DNA of 64,000 bases. Source: Agrypnia vestita (taxonomy: Eukaryota; Arthropoda; Insecta; Trichoptera; Phryganeidae). Position numbers and translations under genes: made by a program. Below are positions 1-10,713 of the stretch, piece after piece; the first letter of the stretch is position 1, and every line of letters begins with the position of its first letter. The stretch covers positions 62,001-126,000 of the forward strand of contig JADDOH010023104.1 of NCBI GenBank assembly GCA_016648135.1. Reading direction: 5' to 3'. The notes under the pieces are model-generated. The model was not told where the DNA came from and did no database searches. It saw nothing but the letters and a program-made list of their open reading frames with translations.

Positions 1-45
1 ACCATGCTTCCACTAGCAAATCAAATAAACATGCTCATAAATCAA

Positions 46-520
46 CTTCTAGTGCCAACCCTGATGTATGGAAGTGAAGCCTGAAATTGGCAAAAGAGGA
101 ATGAAAGTAGACTGAATGCGGTAGAAATGCGGTCACTAAGATGCTTGTGTGGAAAATCTTTGGTCGATAGAGTGAGGAATGAACAAATTAGACATGAATG
201 CAATGCTGGCTGTAGTGTGGTAGATAGAATAAAGAAATTGGTCATGTGGAACGTATGAACGACGAAAGGATGGTTAAGAAAATATATGAGGCGAGTGTTG
301 AAGGCAACAGGAATAGAGGGCGTCCGCGAAAGACCCGGAACGATCAGATACTACATGTATTTGAGGATGGCCCCGTTAAAAGCCGCAACAACCGTAGAAC
401 TTGTATGAATGTGGCCGAAGCAAAAGTGGTGTGCCAGGATAGAAGAGTGTGGCGTTCAATTCTCTCTGCCTACCCCTGCGGGGAAACGGCTTGATGGACA
501 GTTAGTTAGTTAGTTAGTTA
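46..520 (+). mobile_element. 5'-truncated RTE-like LINE, complete insertion with 9-bp TSD
   Basis: This is the 3' end of a non-LTR retrotransposon. Translation gives a degraded RT C-terminus (VPTLMYGSEA, then GKSLVDRVRNEQIR in one frame; GRPRKTRND and CMNVAEAK in a second frame from 246), so it carries stops and a frameshift. It ends in a (GTTA)n tail. The 9-bp direct repeat ATAAATCAA lies at 37-45 and 521-529, so both ends of the insertion are defined and the copy is only 475 bp long. The same family recurs at 8729-8770, 20022/26862, 22276-23956 and 59944-60068. The RTE-like assignment is by motif resemblance and is tentative. Confidence 0.85.
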
Positions 521-529
521 ATAAATCAA

Positions 530-2410
530 TCGGCGGTTGATTTTTGAGCGTTCTAAGAATGAGGATGCTCATTACTAGCAATGTGCGTACACACATGCTA
601 CTAAGAAGCAATAGCTCAGAAGCTCAATACTGCGCATGCTCATATGCCACTAATGAGCATGTGTACCAGTACATACCTTTAAAAAATACTTTTTCATATT
701 TCAAACGAGAACAAATCTTCAATCCTTATCCAACGACACAAACTGAAAAATTTGGAAATAAAAAGCTTCGGTCTACGATTTTGATCAACGCGTCGCGGAG
801 ACAAGGGTAAACTCACGAGAGGGTAGTTTTTGCGAGGCGACGGCCCGATAAGATGAGATTCACGACCCGTAAGGTATTGGCCAAATTCCGTTAAATATGT
901 GCTTGCCCTTCTGAATACAATATGTACCATTTTAATGGCTCCAGACGTTTTTCAAGCTCTCAAAAATTCGTTACGATTATAATACATTATGTAAGTACCA
1001 TTTTACAGGCCATACTCACCTGAGATTAGAATAAGAAAATTAGGGAGACAAAATACGGGCCCTTAGTAAAATAAAAATTTCACATTTTATCAAGTTTCAC
1101 ATATTTTATATTTGACTACACCCGTCAAAATGAGGTACTTCTACACGTTTCAGATTTACCTTAACTTTTTAATTTTAAATTTAATTTCATATATAGCATT
1201 TACATAACAAACATACATTCAAACTGTAAATGTTTTGAATGATGAACTAACGCATATTAAACATTTTATTAAACATATATGATTCTTATCAAAGGTGTAT
1301 CGTGCTTCGGAAGTACAATTTTATTAATTATATTAATAATGTCACCCCAAAATCATTTGGCAATTTTTGAAGAAGATGAATATATTAATTTTAAATAATT
1401 TCGGCGATGTTTATCATTTTCAAACTTAGCTAAATGCCTGATCAAGTAGTACTAAAAGTAGGACCAACTTGCCGGTCTGCAATGGAACTCGAATTCACGG
1501 CCACTCGATCTACAGGCAAATATAACACTATCATCTCTTGAACAACCAGAAAATTTGACATGTTTGTAAGACAGTTTAACGGAGAAGATAAGTGTTAGAA
1601 TTTCTAAACAAAATAATAAATTTTAACCCAAATATCAAATGATGTTCCAAGGTTACTACTACGGTACGTGCATTAATGAAAATGGTTTGAACGTCGTCCC
1701 AGGAGACGACCAAGATAGTCATATTTTCATAACAAAAGCGTTTAGCTTGGTTTAAAGATAGTAAAAGGACTGATGTGATGTATGCGTGAATTTGGTGCTA
1801 TTTGATGTAAATGTCCGTTTATCAAGATGTAGGCAAAATATTTTTATTGTACCATTGAAAAGAACGGAGAAAATCGCTACGTTGATAAGCTAACACTGGG
1901 TACGGACCCATGAAAAATGAATAACTTCTAATAAATATTTCGCCGTCGAATTAAGGCTTTGAGAAAGGCGTCATTTAGTGTCTTGGTAGCGTTAGTGATG
2001 GGCATTGTTGCATAGGGAATCAAAAATATTTTTGAGCTTCTTTACACCTCATTACCCGTGCCATCTGGTAGCGTTAGTGACGGACATTGTTACAGAGAGT
2101 AATGCTTTTTAAAAACTTTTTATATTTAATTTCATTTACCTAATTATTATTTGTAGTATATGTTAGCGTTAGTGAAGGACATTGTTACATAGAGAATTGT
2201 GTATTTCGACGATTCAAAGGTAACTTTATTAATTGTAATTATACCAAATATTCATTTTCATATTTGCTTTTCTTTAAAGACAGCCAAGATAAAATGAATA
2301 ATTTCATCCCAAGACGGCGGTAAATTCGAAGAAATAAATTGCATCATCATTACTATTCTGCTAATCCGACGTCAGGAGCGTTTATATAATTTTCTTAAAA
2401 GCTTTAGTAA
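530..2410. other. No gene; low-information AT-rich DNA
   Basis: No credible coding signal is seen. At about 1335-1395 there is a short stretch (GTCACC..AAA, then TTTGAAGAAG) resembling the outer 3' flank of the PLE termini seen at 3692-3733 and 41475-41515. At about 1984-2200 a 25-30 bp motif, tagcgttagtga followed by gg.cattgtta, occurs three times roughly 90 bp apart. The origin of that motif is unknown. Confidence 0.5.
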
Positions 2411-2454
2411 CTAATATTAAATTAAATCCTGACTTTCCCCGGCTTTGGCAGATC

Positions 2455-2673
2455 GTGTCTGCCCTTGACTGCCAGGAGTCTGAGGTCGTTGACTGGATTT
2501 TTCACCAACCCTACTCTCCCGACATGGCTCCGCGTGATTTTTGGCTATTCCCCTGGTTGATAAAGAGACTACATCATGCGAAACGCGAAGGCCATTCCAA
2601 GAATTTCCGGCAATGGCGGGACCGCAGGGAGAAGTGTGTGAATTACCAAGGGGACTTCTTTGAAGGAGATTAG
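2455..2673 (+). pseudogene. Mariner-family transposase C-terminal fragment
   Basis: The reading frame gives HQPYSPDMAPRDFWLFP, the mariner block around the third catalytic Asp. After a shortened linker it ends KCVNYQGDFFEGD, the usual transposase C-terminus of this group. About 60 to 100 residues expected between these blocks are missing, and everything upstream is absent. It is a fragment, not a functional gene. A Harbinger-type MITE lies 45 bp downstream. Confidence 0.7.
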
Positions 2674-2718
2674 AGTAAGCATAGCGTGTGTATGAGTGAA
2701 TTTGTTTCTGCCGACTAA

Positions 2719-2863
2719 GGGCCGGTTGTTTCAAGTTGGATTAAAGTAAGCGTTCGTCTAAAGCATAGATATTAACGAAAACGGATCGTCTGATTAGTGG
2801 AGAACGCAAAAATCTAAGCCTTTATCGAACGCTTACTTTGATTCAACTTGAAACAACCGGGCC
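2719..2863. mobile_element. Harbinger-type MITE, 145 bp, TAA TSD
   Basis: Inverted termini of about 45 bp begin GGGCCGGTTGTTTCAAG on the left and read GGCCCGGTTGTTTCAAG on the reverse strand from the right. They are flanked by TAA at 2716-2718 and 2864-2866. The 3-bp TAA duplication and G/C-rich tips fit PIF/Harbinger non-autonomous elements. There is no coding. Confidence 0.75.
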
Positions 2864-2950
2864 TAAGGGTTAGATATTTTTTAAGTAGTGTAGTATATTA
2901 ATTTTGTTGTTTAATTCACTCCGTATTAGCAGTTTAGTTTTAGAATAAAA

Positions 2951-3225
2951 CTAGATGTAAACCGTCAAAAATGACAGAACATTGGTTCGCGTCTTTGCTA
3001 AGCCCCAGTATACATTTATACTATCTGTTTGGCGGTACACGGAGAGGCGGCCGTAGCAACACGTGAAGCGGCCGGCTCGGGTTTGGTTGCCCGGGGTTTA
3101 AGTCATCTCCGGCCATTTAGCAGTGAATTCAAACAAAATCACGGACGTTACACGAAGATACGGGGACCGACAGACACACGCAGGGGCGGACAGACAACGG
3201 AATTATTATGTCTGATAAAATCAAA
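2951..3225 (+). repeat. tRNA-related SINE, family S1
   Basis: The unit begins ctag.tgtaaaccgtcaaaaatgacag, passes through a tRNA-like section with a degraded B box (gcccggggtttaagtc), and ends with a GGACAGACA-type tail before aattattatgt. Four other copies lie at 15932-16405 (minus), 49736-49925, 56589-56832 and 62909-63102. The copy near 15960-16030 keeps a good B box (ggttcaagcc). Orientation is defined by the CAGACA tail. Confidence 0.65.
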
Positions 3226-3495
3226 AGTCCAGAATATTCAAGATTGGGCAATCCTGTCGTCCGCGTTTAAACTCGGTTGCCCTTTTTTTTTTAAATATTA
3301 CATACGATATTTCCGATATTTATTCAAAGATTCCTTCTGGAATACATCCTTTAATTAAAATCGTTCAATCCCGAACCAAATAAATAAGTAAATCAACAAA
3401 AAAATTTAAAGACGCGCTTTTAAACGCTTTCTTTGCGTACATTCGTAATCGATTTTTGAACATCACACAAGTAGTATACAAATATAAAATACGTT

Positions 3496-3733
3496 AATTA
3501 TAATTAATATAAATTAACTTTGTTTAAACCACTTATTTATTCAAAAAAAAAATCAACATGTTTCAAAGCCAATGGCTTCTTCATCAGGAAAACAAAAACC
3601 TGATGAAGAAGCCATTGGCTTTGAAACATGTTGATTTTTTTTTCAATAAATAAGTGGTTTAAACAAAGTTAATTTATATTAATTATAATTATGTTACCAC
3701 AAAATAAATTCGCTACATTTGAAGAAGAAGAAA
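3496..3733 (+). mobile_element. Miniature palindromic Penelope-like terminus with 12-bp TSD
   Basis: Two inverted arms (about 3496-3588 and 3599-3691) separated by a 10-bp spacer are near-perfect reverse complements. Each carries CTGATGA, hairpin GAAGCC/GGCTTT, then GAAACATGTT, the hammerhead-like signature of PLE terminal repeats. The right arm continues into the family's 3' tail (..TTTGAAGAAGAAG). ATAAAATACGTT is duplicated at 3484-3495 and 3734-3745, so this 238-bp unit is one complete insertion. No protein is encoded. Confidence 0.8.
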
Positions 3734-4472
3734 ATAAAATACGTTGTTTAAAAGTTTAAAACAAAGTTTCCAACGCCATGTTCTTCAGCTGTTTCTGCGG
3801 CTCTTGCTTGCGAGTGACGAGATTATTATGATTAATGAACAAATCATATCTAAAATGATTAAATTATGTAAAGTCATCCACTTTACGTAAATGTTGCAAG
3901 TTTCGGAGCTCTAGCTAGTCGGGAAGTTGGTTAAAAATCAATTACAAGATTCCACCACGAACAGACAAAGAGAGTTAAATAAAAGCATGTCAAAACACAC
4001 TTAATGAAAACGGATGTCGAAAGAATGAAAATTTAAATGTGAATATTTTGAGTTGGTTCAAATTTTTCAAAAAGGGGTCCCAGCAAGGGCTAATAGAACA
4101 CACTAGTGATGGGTCGTCGACGTATTTACCGTCGACGAAACGAGACCGTCCACGTCCGTCCATCGACGAGACGATCAACTAGTTGAATTCGTCAACTAGT
4201 TGACGCGTCAACTTCGTTACGCGGACGTCGCGGACGTTCTGTCTAAACATCGGGACGATGGTCAACTGTCTATGGTACGACGCGACGCTGCTCGACGGCT
4301 CAACCGTTGGCTATTTTTATTACGTTAATTTTTAAAATTTAAAGAAGTTCGAAGTAATATAGTTTCGGGGAAAGTAAAACCGCTACTTGTGCTTATATGT
4401 AAAAATAAATATTTCATTATTTATTTGTTACAATACAGGTCCAACAAGTCTAGATTAATTTGTTTCTTTAGC

Positions 4473-5228
4473 CATGTATTCACTAGGGGACAAATTGTCC
4501 CTCAACAGCACGCGCGGCACAGAGTCTACGTGACGTTGTAACGTCGTGCACTGTTCCGCCACGTCGCGCACAACATAGCGCGGCATTTCTACGTGCCGTG
4601 ACAACGTTGCCATGCGCACGGTACCCGAGCGTACTCACTGCAACATTCCGCGGAGCGTCAGTACCACGTGGTACGTTTATAAGTGAATACGCATGCGCTG
4701 TATCTGTCAAGATGACAATGCGGCGAAACGAAATCGTTCTTGAACTGATCGAGCTGTATCGATCGAAGATCGCATAGAATGTCCGTCCTTCTTTCTCTTT
4801 GCAGTAAATAATTTCGCATTCTCCTCTTTTTTCTCCTCTTACTTTTCGATAAACTCATTAACATAAACAGATACGCGGCTGTCATCATAATCTCATAGGG
4901 CGATATATTTCCGCGACGTGTGGAAAACAATAATTATTTGCAAAAAGGACCTTGTTTTTAATAATATTCAATTTACTACAGTAAAACCTCGTTTATTTGA
5001 AATTGCGACCCAAAAAAACATTTCGAATTGCGCGGAACCCCGTTTTCGCCAAATGAGATACCGCAGCTGTCAACATAAGCTCATCGGGTGACATTTCCGC
5101 GACAAGATATGCGAGTCCCGGTGTGTACACGTCAAATGGCCGCGTCATTGTCCCCGAAACATGAGCGTAGATGTTGATGCGACATGCCGAGTGGAATGTT
5201 TCGCGATTTGTCCCCTAGTGAATACATG
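4473..5228. mobile_element. Nested TIR element inside the hAT transposase
   Basis: Inverted ends CATGTATTCACTAGGGGAC and GTCCCCTAGTGAATACATG bound 756 bp. Removing it rejoins the hAT reading frame (..IEQK/AKE..) with GC shared on both sides (4471-4472, 5229-5230). The interior is CpG-rich (4500-4680) and contains a pogo/Tigger-like terminus at about 4980-5020. A 20-residue plus-strand peptide at 4718-4777 (RRNEIVLELIELYRSK) resembles the start of a MADF domain, as found in some Harbinger-associated proteins. That resemblance is weak. The superfamily is unresolved. Confidence 0.65.
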
Positions 5229-5594
5229 GCTTTTTGCTCAATACTAATTTTTTTACTCACAAAATTGTCCATAATATTTTGACGTTTTATAGCAGACTCG
5301 TTTGCACTTCCGCTTGAGCCTTGGCTATTCTGACTGGTGAGCCCTGGTATGTTGCGAGTGCTGGTGGGACCCAATAAATCAGCTTGTGATTGCGATGCAC
5401 AGGAGGTCGGCTTAGCATTCGATTGCCCACTGATTGGCACCAGTAAAAATTGCTATATGCTTCCTTTTCAAGTGGCTTTTTAAATTTGCCGTCGTTGTCT
5501 TGTATGCTAATTTTTCTTTGCACACATTACATACGGCTTTACCACTAGCATCATGCTTTTCAAAATGATGCCATAATTCACTTCGTCTCGACAT
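5132..5594 (-). pseudogene. hAT transposase N-terminus with BED zinc finger, broken
   Basis: From Met at 5594 the frame reads a BED-type DNA-binding finger: W8, F11, C22-x2-C25, H41-x4-H46 (ANLKSHLKRKH). The frame stops at 5412. The coding then continues in another frame (5440-5229, Ser/Gln-rich linker) and is cut at 5228 by the nested element 4473-5228. Beyond that element only a few more in-frame codons (AKETN) are visible. The catalytic hAT domain and dimerisation region are not found, so this is a dead remnant. Confidence 0.75.
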
Positions 5595-5949
5595 GACAAA
5601 ATAATTATATACTTATTTTTCCAAAACTATTGACAATTTTATATGAATACTGTACAATTCACTATTTTCACCATTAAACAATAAGCAAACATTAAATTAA
5701 TTGAAACTGCGAACTCAGACCTTGCGCGCAATTAGTCGCAAATGCAAATAAAACAAATAAAATCGAAGGAAACAATGATTTTGCGTAATAAAGGCACCGG
5801 TTATGAGGTGCGGTAAAAAATACTTTACATTTATTTATTATCTATAAATTTATAAATAAATAAATAATTTAAAAATACTTTACATTTGAGATGTTATCTA
5901 GAAATTTATTGAAGAATACATCTTTCAAAGTCAGGCTTTCACTTTGTGG

Positions 5950-6080
5950 TGACATTATTAATAAATAAATATATCTGTATTATTTGTCAACTTTAGTTTA
6001 AGGCTCAATCTGAGAAAAGGAAAATTGTTCCCGAAACATGTAAAAAACCAAGAAAAAGTGGTGTAAACAAATAGATTTAT
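5950..6080 (+). repeat. PLE terminal fragment carried inside hAT copy 1
   Basis: The fragment includes CTGAGAA at 6010-6016 and GAAACATGT at about 6033, followed by agtggtgtaaaca. This is the PLE terminal signature with one core base changed (CTGANGA to CTGAGAA). The equivalent stretch occurs at 29530-29650 in hAT copy 2. Confidence 0.6.
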
Positions 6081-6873
6081 TTTTTTATCTATAAAGTTGA
6101 AAATAGAGAATTTTTAATAAAAATTAATTAAACCTAAATTCAAGATTATATTACATATATAATAATTAATGTTGGACTTCAGAATAAGGACCATAGTTAG
6201 GTATAGAAAATTTTATTCCCTACAAGTGTGTTTATCATTTATATGCTAAAGTTGAAAAGTAACGAAATAACACAATAATTAAATTTTACCATCCTTTTGC
6301 AGGTAGATATAAGAAGTCGAAATCGATCGAATAAAGTATTGATTTTAGAAAAATATTAATAATATTATTAATAAAAATTAATAATAGATCAATAAAATAA
6401 TTAAACAGAATTGTTTTATTTTATACAGCGTAAAATTGGGAATTCACCGAAATGTCGCACGTGCACATCGCAAAAAATCAAGTAAAAAATAATAGATAAT
6501 AGCTTATTAAGCCTATCTCGCCCTACACATGCACTCAAATTTCAAGTCTCTGTCATAGTTCGTGTACACAGATCTGCACTCTATGGTCGTGTACTTTAGA
6601 GTTGAAACGAAATTACCCGTCGAGCCGTCTATGGCGTCTACAAGTCGACAGCGAAAGATGAAAGAGAAATAAACGGAGACGTTTTGTCTTGCTCTCGCTC
6701 GTTGCTTTGCATTACGTTGAATCTCGAATCGTCCACCGACCACGGCGTCCGCCATCCACGGTCTACGAATTCAACTAGTCCATGCGATGAACGTAAACCG
6801 TCGACGCGTCGATGCAACGTCAATGGTTGATTTCAAGTAGTCCGTCCATTCAACGCCCATCCCAAGAACACAC

Positions 6874-7183
6874 TGCCTCTTCCATCAACTCCGGATTATG
6901 CTCAACCATAGTGGGAATGTGCCGAGCTTACAACACGACAATGTTATATAATCGCGGTCAAGACATGATTGTTACGTTATATTGCTATATTAAGAATAAT
7001 GCAGATTATTATAATATCACAAAAGCGAGGATCAAAGTGTTGGGCTTGGTACTTTTTTAACAAAATTAAAAATGGCTTTGTACGTGGGCCGTTTTTACAT
7101 AACGTACAAATTAATAAGTCGTACCTGAAGAAAATATAATATAAATTTGTTTGTATTATATATTGTATTATTATATATGTATA
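6874..7183. other. No gene; flank between hAT copy 1 and MITE F
   Basis: AT-rich with no coding support. The last 60 bases are TA-rich and form the target of the palindromic MITE. Confidence 0.4.
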
Positions 7184-7735
7184 CAGGGTTATTTGTAAAA
7201 CATTAATAACCTCGCAGGGCTATATTCCTACCTTGATTATGAGTCGAATATGTTCAAGCTATTATGACCTAATATCAACAGTTAAGGAGATATGCAACAT
7301 CAAAGTTTGCATTTTTTTTCAATATTTCTGACTTATTTTTTGTAAAACGTTGGACTATCTAATGATGATACTGTAATCAGTAACTCATATCAATTACGAA
7401 AAATTCATTCGTTTCAATACAAGTTAAATAAAATGATAAAAACCCTGAAAAAATTCTAATTGGAATGTTTTCCAATTGGAATTCGAAGGTTTTTATTTTT
7501 TTATTTGACTTGTATTAAAGAGAATGAATTTTTCATATTCGATATAAGTTACTGTAATGATAGTCCAACGTTTTACAAAAAATAAGTCAGAAATATTGGG
7601 AAAAAAATGCAAACTTTGATGTCGCATATCTCCTTAACTATTGATATTAGGTCATAATAGCTTGAACATTTTCGACTCATAATCAAGGCAGAAATATAGC
7701 CCTGCGAGGTTATTAATGTTTTACAAATAACCCTG
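7184..7735. mobile_element. Long-palindrome MITE, family F (copy 1), TA TSD
   Basis: Two arms of about 270 bp are imperfect reverse complements. They start CAGGGTTATTTGTAAAACATT and end with its complement, and are flanked by TA (7182-7183, 7736-7737). The TA duplication and CAGGG tips point to the Tc1/mariner superfamily. No ORF is credible. Related copies lie at 36414-36959, 37495-37658 (right half), 47070-47535 and 63649-63977. A transcript would fold into a long hairpin. Confidence 0.8.
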
Positions 7736-7792
7736 TATATAAAGTTATTTGGTCACCTTATTACACAACACATGTTACGAGAATCGATAGAG

Positions 7793-8430
7793 TGTAGAAA
7801 AAGTTTCCACGTATTTTGTAATACAAAGCTGGTCAACACGATAACCTTCACAGCTACGAAGATCGACTTGTCTTTTTCAAGATGTACAAACTTGAGTCCC
7901 GACGGAAAATATCCGATCTCGTTGTGCTGCACAAGATTCTCAGCGGAGCTATTGATTCTCTTTCTCTATCTGACATAAATTTGCATGTTGAACCCCGTAT
8001 AAGAAACACGGAGTTCTTTAGAATAAGCCAGCACACTAATAATGTTGGTTACTTTTCTCCCATCACAAGGTTGTGTCGCACATATAATATGTGTTGTGCT
8101 GACCCTAACATCGATGCTGATATTCTTGCAGATACCTTATCATCGTTCAAAAACATCAATTTTCTAAACGATGACCTGAACCTATAGATTAATTAAATCA
8201 ATTATTTATTAAATACTAATCGCACTACATTCAAACACTAAATATACAATACACATAAATGTGCATGTAAAATATACTTAAATGCAAAAATACATTACTA
8301 GAGCGTGCCGAAGACACTTGTAATTGGGATAATGGGCATAGTCTTCGTTTATAATGTTTTATTATAGAGTATCATGTATCTATTATCCTGTTAATGTCTC
8401 TAATAAATATAAAAATAAAGAAAAATATGA
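7793..8430 (+). pseudogene. Jockey-like LINE: RT C-terminus and 3' UTR
   Basis: The open frame 7882-8187 (YKLESRRKISDLVVLHKIL, then FSPITRLCRTYN) is the conserved C-terminal block downstream of the RT in many insect LINEs. A related start (..GQHDNLHSYEDRLVFFK) precedes it from about 7793. A 3' UTR of about 240 bp ends near 8425 in an A-rich tail. A second copy of the same family lies at 16768-17290. It is 5' truncated and has no RT core. Confidence 0.7.
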
Positions 8431-8876
8431 TTTTACAACATAGGCCTTTATTGACATCAACGACTCGATTGAAATAAGGGTTGTTATTTCTCCGACTGGT
8501 GTAATCTATTTACGTTTAACCTCGGGGTACAAGTTGATGGTAAATAAGAGAAATTAGATGAATCAACAACTCCTGTCGCGTAAGCAGAACAAGATGGATT
8601 CCGAGAAAGTCCTGACATTTAAAGATCAGACGAGTTTTAATAACACGACGGCAAGAAAGGTCACGGAGAAAGAATAGCGGGAGAGGAAATATTTAATAAA
8701 AAGACGATTACACGTGTTGCTACATTAATTAACTAACTACCCAATCATCACGCCGCTTCCCCGTAGAGAAGATACAAAACCACTCTTCCGTCCTACTTAC
8801 ATCACTTTACAACGACGAATTCATATATATCATCTCATGCACACAATTAACAGGACTGTCCTTCAATTAAAAAAGA
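8431..8876. other. No gene; includes a short LINE 3' end at 8729-8770 (minus)
   Basis: Mostly unassigned. At 8729-8770 the minus strand carries the tail and last bases of the (GTTA)n LINE family (taactaac, then catcacgccg.ttcccc). Only about 40 bp is recognisable. Confidence 0.45.
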
Positions 8877-8927
8877 AAACACCGTACCAATATATTATGT
8901 TAGTATATAACCATTAAAAATTACTTT

Positions 8928-8972
8928 TTGTCTACAGATTTCGAGACGTTACCCGTCTCTTCATCAAGACAA
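8928..8972 (-). ncRNA. Hammerhead-like motif in a PLE terminus
   Basis: The minus strand reads stem I TTGTC, TTGATGA, perfect 6-bp stem II GAGACG/CGTCTC, GAAA, short stem III, cleavage base A, then GACAA, which pairs with the first strand. One core base is changed (C3 to U), so cleavage is probably weak or lost. Stem sequences differ from other copies here but still pair. Confidence 0.55.
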
Positions 8973-9247
8973 CCACTACACTAGCATGTAAATATCATTA
9001 CACACCACAACCATAGTATTATTTACATACCAAAATGCATGTTACTCTAACTAAAAGCCAACATGTACTAAGTTTCTTATCAAAAAGTATTAAGAATTTG
9101 AGCAGAGGAGAGAGGGAGACAGGGTGGGGTCTGTCTATAGTGGTTGTTGACAAATTTTGGGTTTTACCTGGTAATTTAAAATCAAACAGTAGGGGAAATT
9201 TATTTGATTATTAACACTGTGTTTAAAACCACTATGTATTGATTTCT

Positions 9248-9292
9248 TAACATGTTTGGGGGCCAATAAATAGTCCCTTCATCAGGATACAA
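9248..9292 (-). ncRNA. Degenerate hammerhead-like PLE terminus
   Basis: The minus strand has CTGATGA (9279-9285) and a G/C-closed hairpin, but CAAAC instead of GAAAC. The catalytic G12 equivalent is therefore lost. Flanks resemble those of the PLE terminus at 55632-55672. Confidence 0.4.
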
Positions 9293-9535
9293 CGTACACT
9301 AAAAATTAGAATAGGAAATGTAGATATAAACAAAAATAAAAATACTTAACATAAGGAAGTTGAATAACTAATTGGGAAGTAATGCGAAAATAAATTTAAA
9401 AGGTAACTAATTATTAGCAAAAAGGATAATTTATTTATATTAATACTATTGTATTTTGCTAATACTTTGTGTTTATTCATTATGAATATAATTAAACGAA
9501 TTAACTTAGTTTATCACCACTTAATTTTTGGTAAA

Positions 9536-9911
9536 AACCAACCGGTTTCGGTAACAACGTTCCTTCGTCAGGGTATAACTTAATACTAATTAAACTTTAC
9601 AAAATTATGAACAATCACATCTCAGCGTCAAGTGTCCAAATGGGGGTAAATAGTAGGGGGGTGCGAAAGAAACAGGTGACAGGGTGAAAGGGAGCATATT
9701 AAAGATAGGACTGTAAGTTAGATTTTTTTGGTTATTTATAATAGATTCATTATTATTTATGGATTTCTTAATTTCTAGGGCTTTTAAGTTATTTAGACGT
9801 CTACTTTTACTATCAATGTAAAGAATATTAACTCCTGTATTTTTATTGTATTTGTATCATTGTACTCCTGTACCAAAAATTAAGTGGTGATAAATTAAGT
9901 TAATTCGTTTA
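9536..9911 (-). mobile_element. PLE 3' end: C-terminal coding plus inverted termini
   Basis: The minus strand from about 9870 to 9620 codes for NILYIDSKSRRLNNLKALEIK, the region after the GIY-YIG core of a Penelope-like protein, ending ..LDAEM and a stop. It then enters the terminus with CTGACGA (9565-9571) and GAAAC (9545-9549). The outer sequence at 9483-9534 reappears inverted at 9873-9911, upstream of the coding part. Coding flanked by inverted copies of its own terminus matches the layout at 14225-14850. Confidence 0.65.
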
Positions 9912-10539
9912 CTTATATTTACTATGTAAAGTTTGCTTTAAAATAAAAACTTTATAAATTTATCTAATCGCAATTTTATGACACTTGTGCGTAAAATTTC
10001 AATGCTTTGTTTCCGATGATTGGCAGATTGGATATTATTCTTTTAAATTAAATGCAAATAAAAAAAACTTACTCAGAATTCCCGATATTAGTTCTATTTT
10101 AATCAAGATAATTTATTGTGTCGTAAATGCGCAAAAACTCTGTCCTGAATTTCGTTAGCATTTCCGGCCGATCGCTTTCAAGCCGAATGTATCAAATATG
10201 CTCCAAATAGACCAACAACCGAATAAAGCATATCATTATTTCTTGGAGTAGGTACTTACACGAACTAGGACTTACATAGAGTTGTCACATCACCCGAAAA
10301 GTTGCGGAGCTTAACGAAAAGTAGACGACACATTTTCCCGAAAGAAAATTTAAACACGACCCTTCCTTGCACCGAAGATGTGATCTCCGTCCATAAATAG
10401 GGATTATGCCACTCAGCATTATTATAAAACGAAAATGAAAATATTTTAGTCTAACAATTCCGAAAATCGTTATATGAATTTACGGGATAAATAACATCGC
10501 AGGATGGAAAGCAATGAAGTGAATTGGATAGGAGCCGCA

Positions 10540-10700
10540 ATGAACCCTATGAACACCAAAAAAGACTTCCATACCTACTTTCCCATATAAAAAATATAGC
10601 TTCGTTTCTATGAGACATCAATAATGTATCCCCCTGGGAATAAAATCCAGTATTGTGTTCTTGAAAAATTTGGACATACTCAAAATATTCTGAATATTAT
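10540..10700. repeat. Short dispersed repeat, family R (copy 1)
   Basis: The core reads ccctatgaacacc, then aaagacttccatacctac, then tttcccatat, then ctatgagacatc. Copies or parts occur at 16807-16930, 43776-43830, 53280-53412 and 54366-54450. The copy at 16807-16930 is cleanly inserted in a LINE, so the family is mobile. I cannot place it in a named superfamily. Confidence 0.55.
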
Positions 10701-10713
10701 ATTTACTACTATA

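Larger units (their letters stand above)
4104..6865 (-). mobile_element. hAT element copy 1 (BED-finger remnant), 8-bp TSD
   Basis: The ends are TAGTGATGGG and CCCATCCCAA. The 8-bp target duplication GAACACAC lies at 4096-4103 and 6866-6873. Terminal regions of several hundred bp match the shorter copy at 29236-30421. That copy lacks the segment corresponding to roughly 4317-5867, which here holds the transposase remnant and a nested element. Transposase is coded on the minus strand. TIR sequence and TSD length are those of the hAT superfamily. The PLE fragment at about 5950-6080 is common to both copies, so it was already on board before they spread. Confidence 0.85.
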
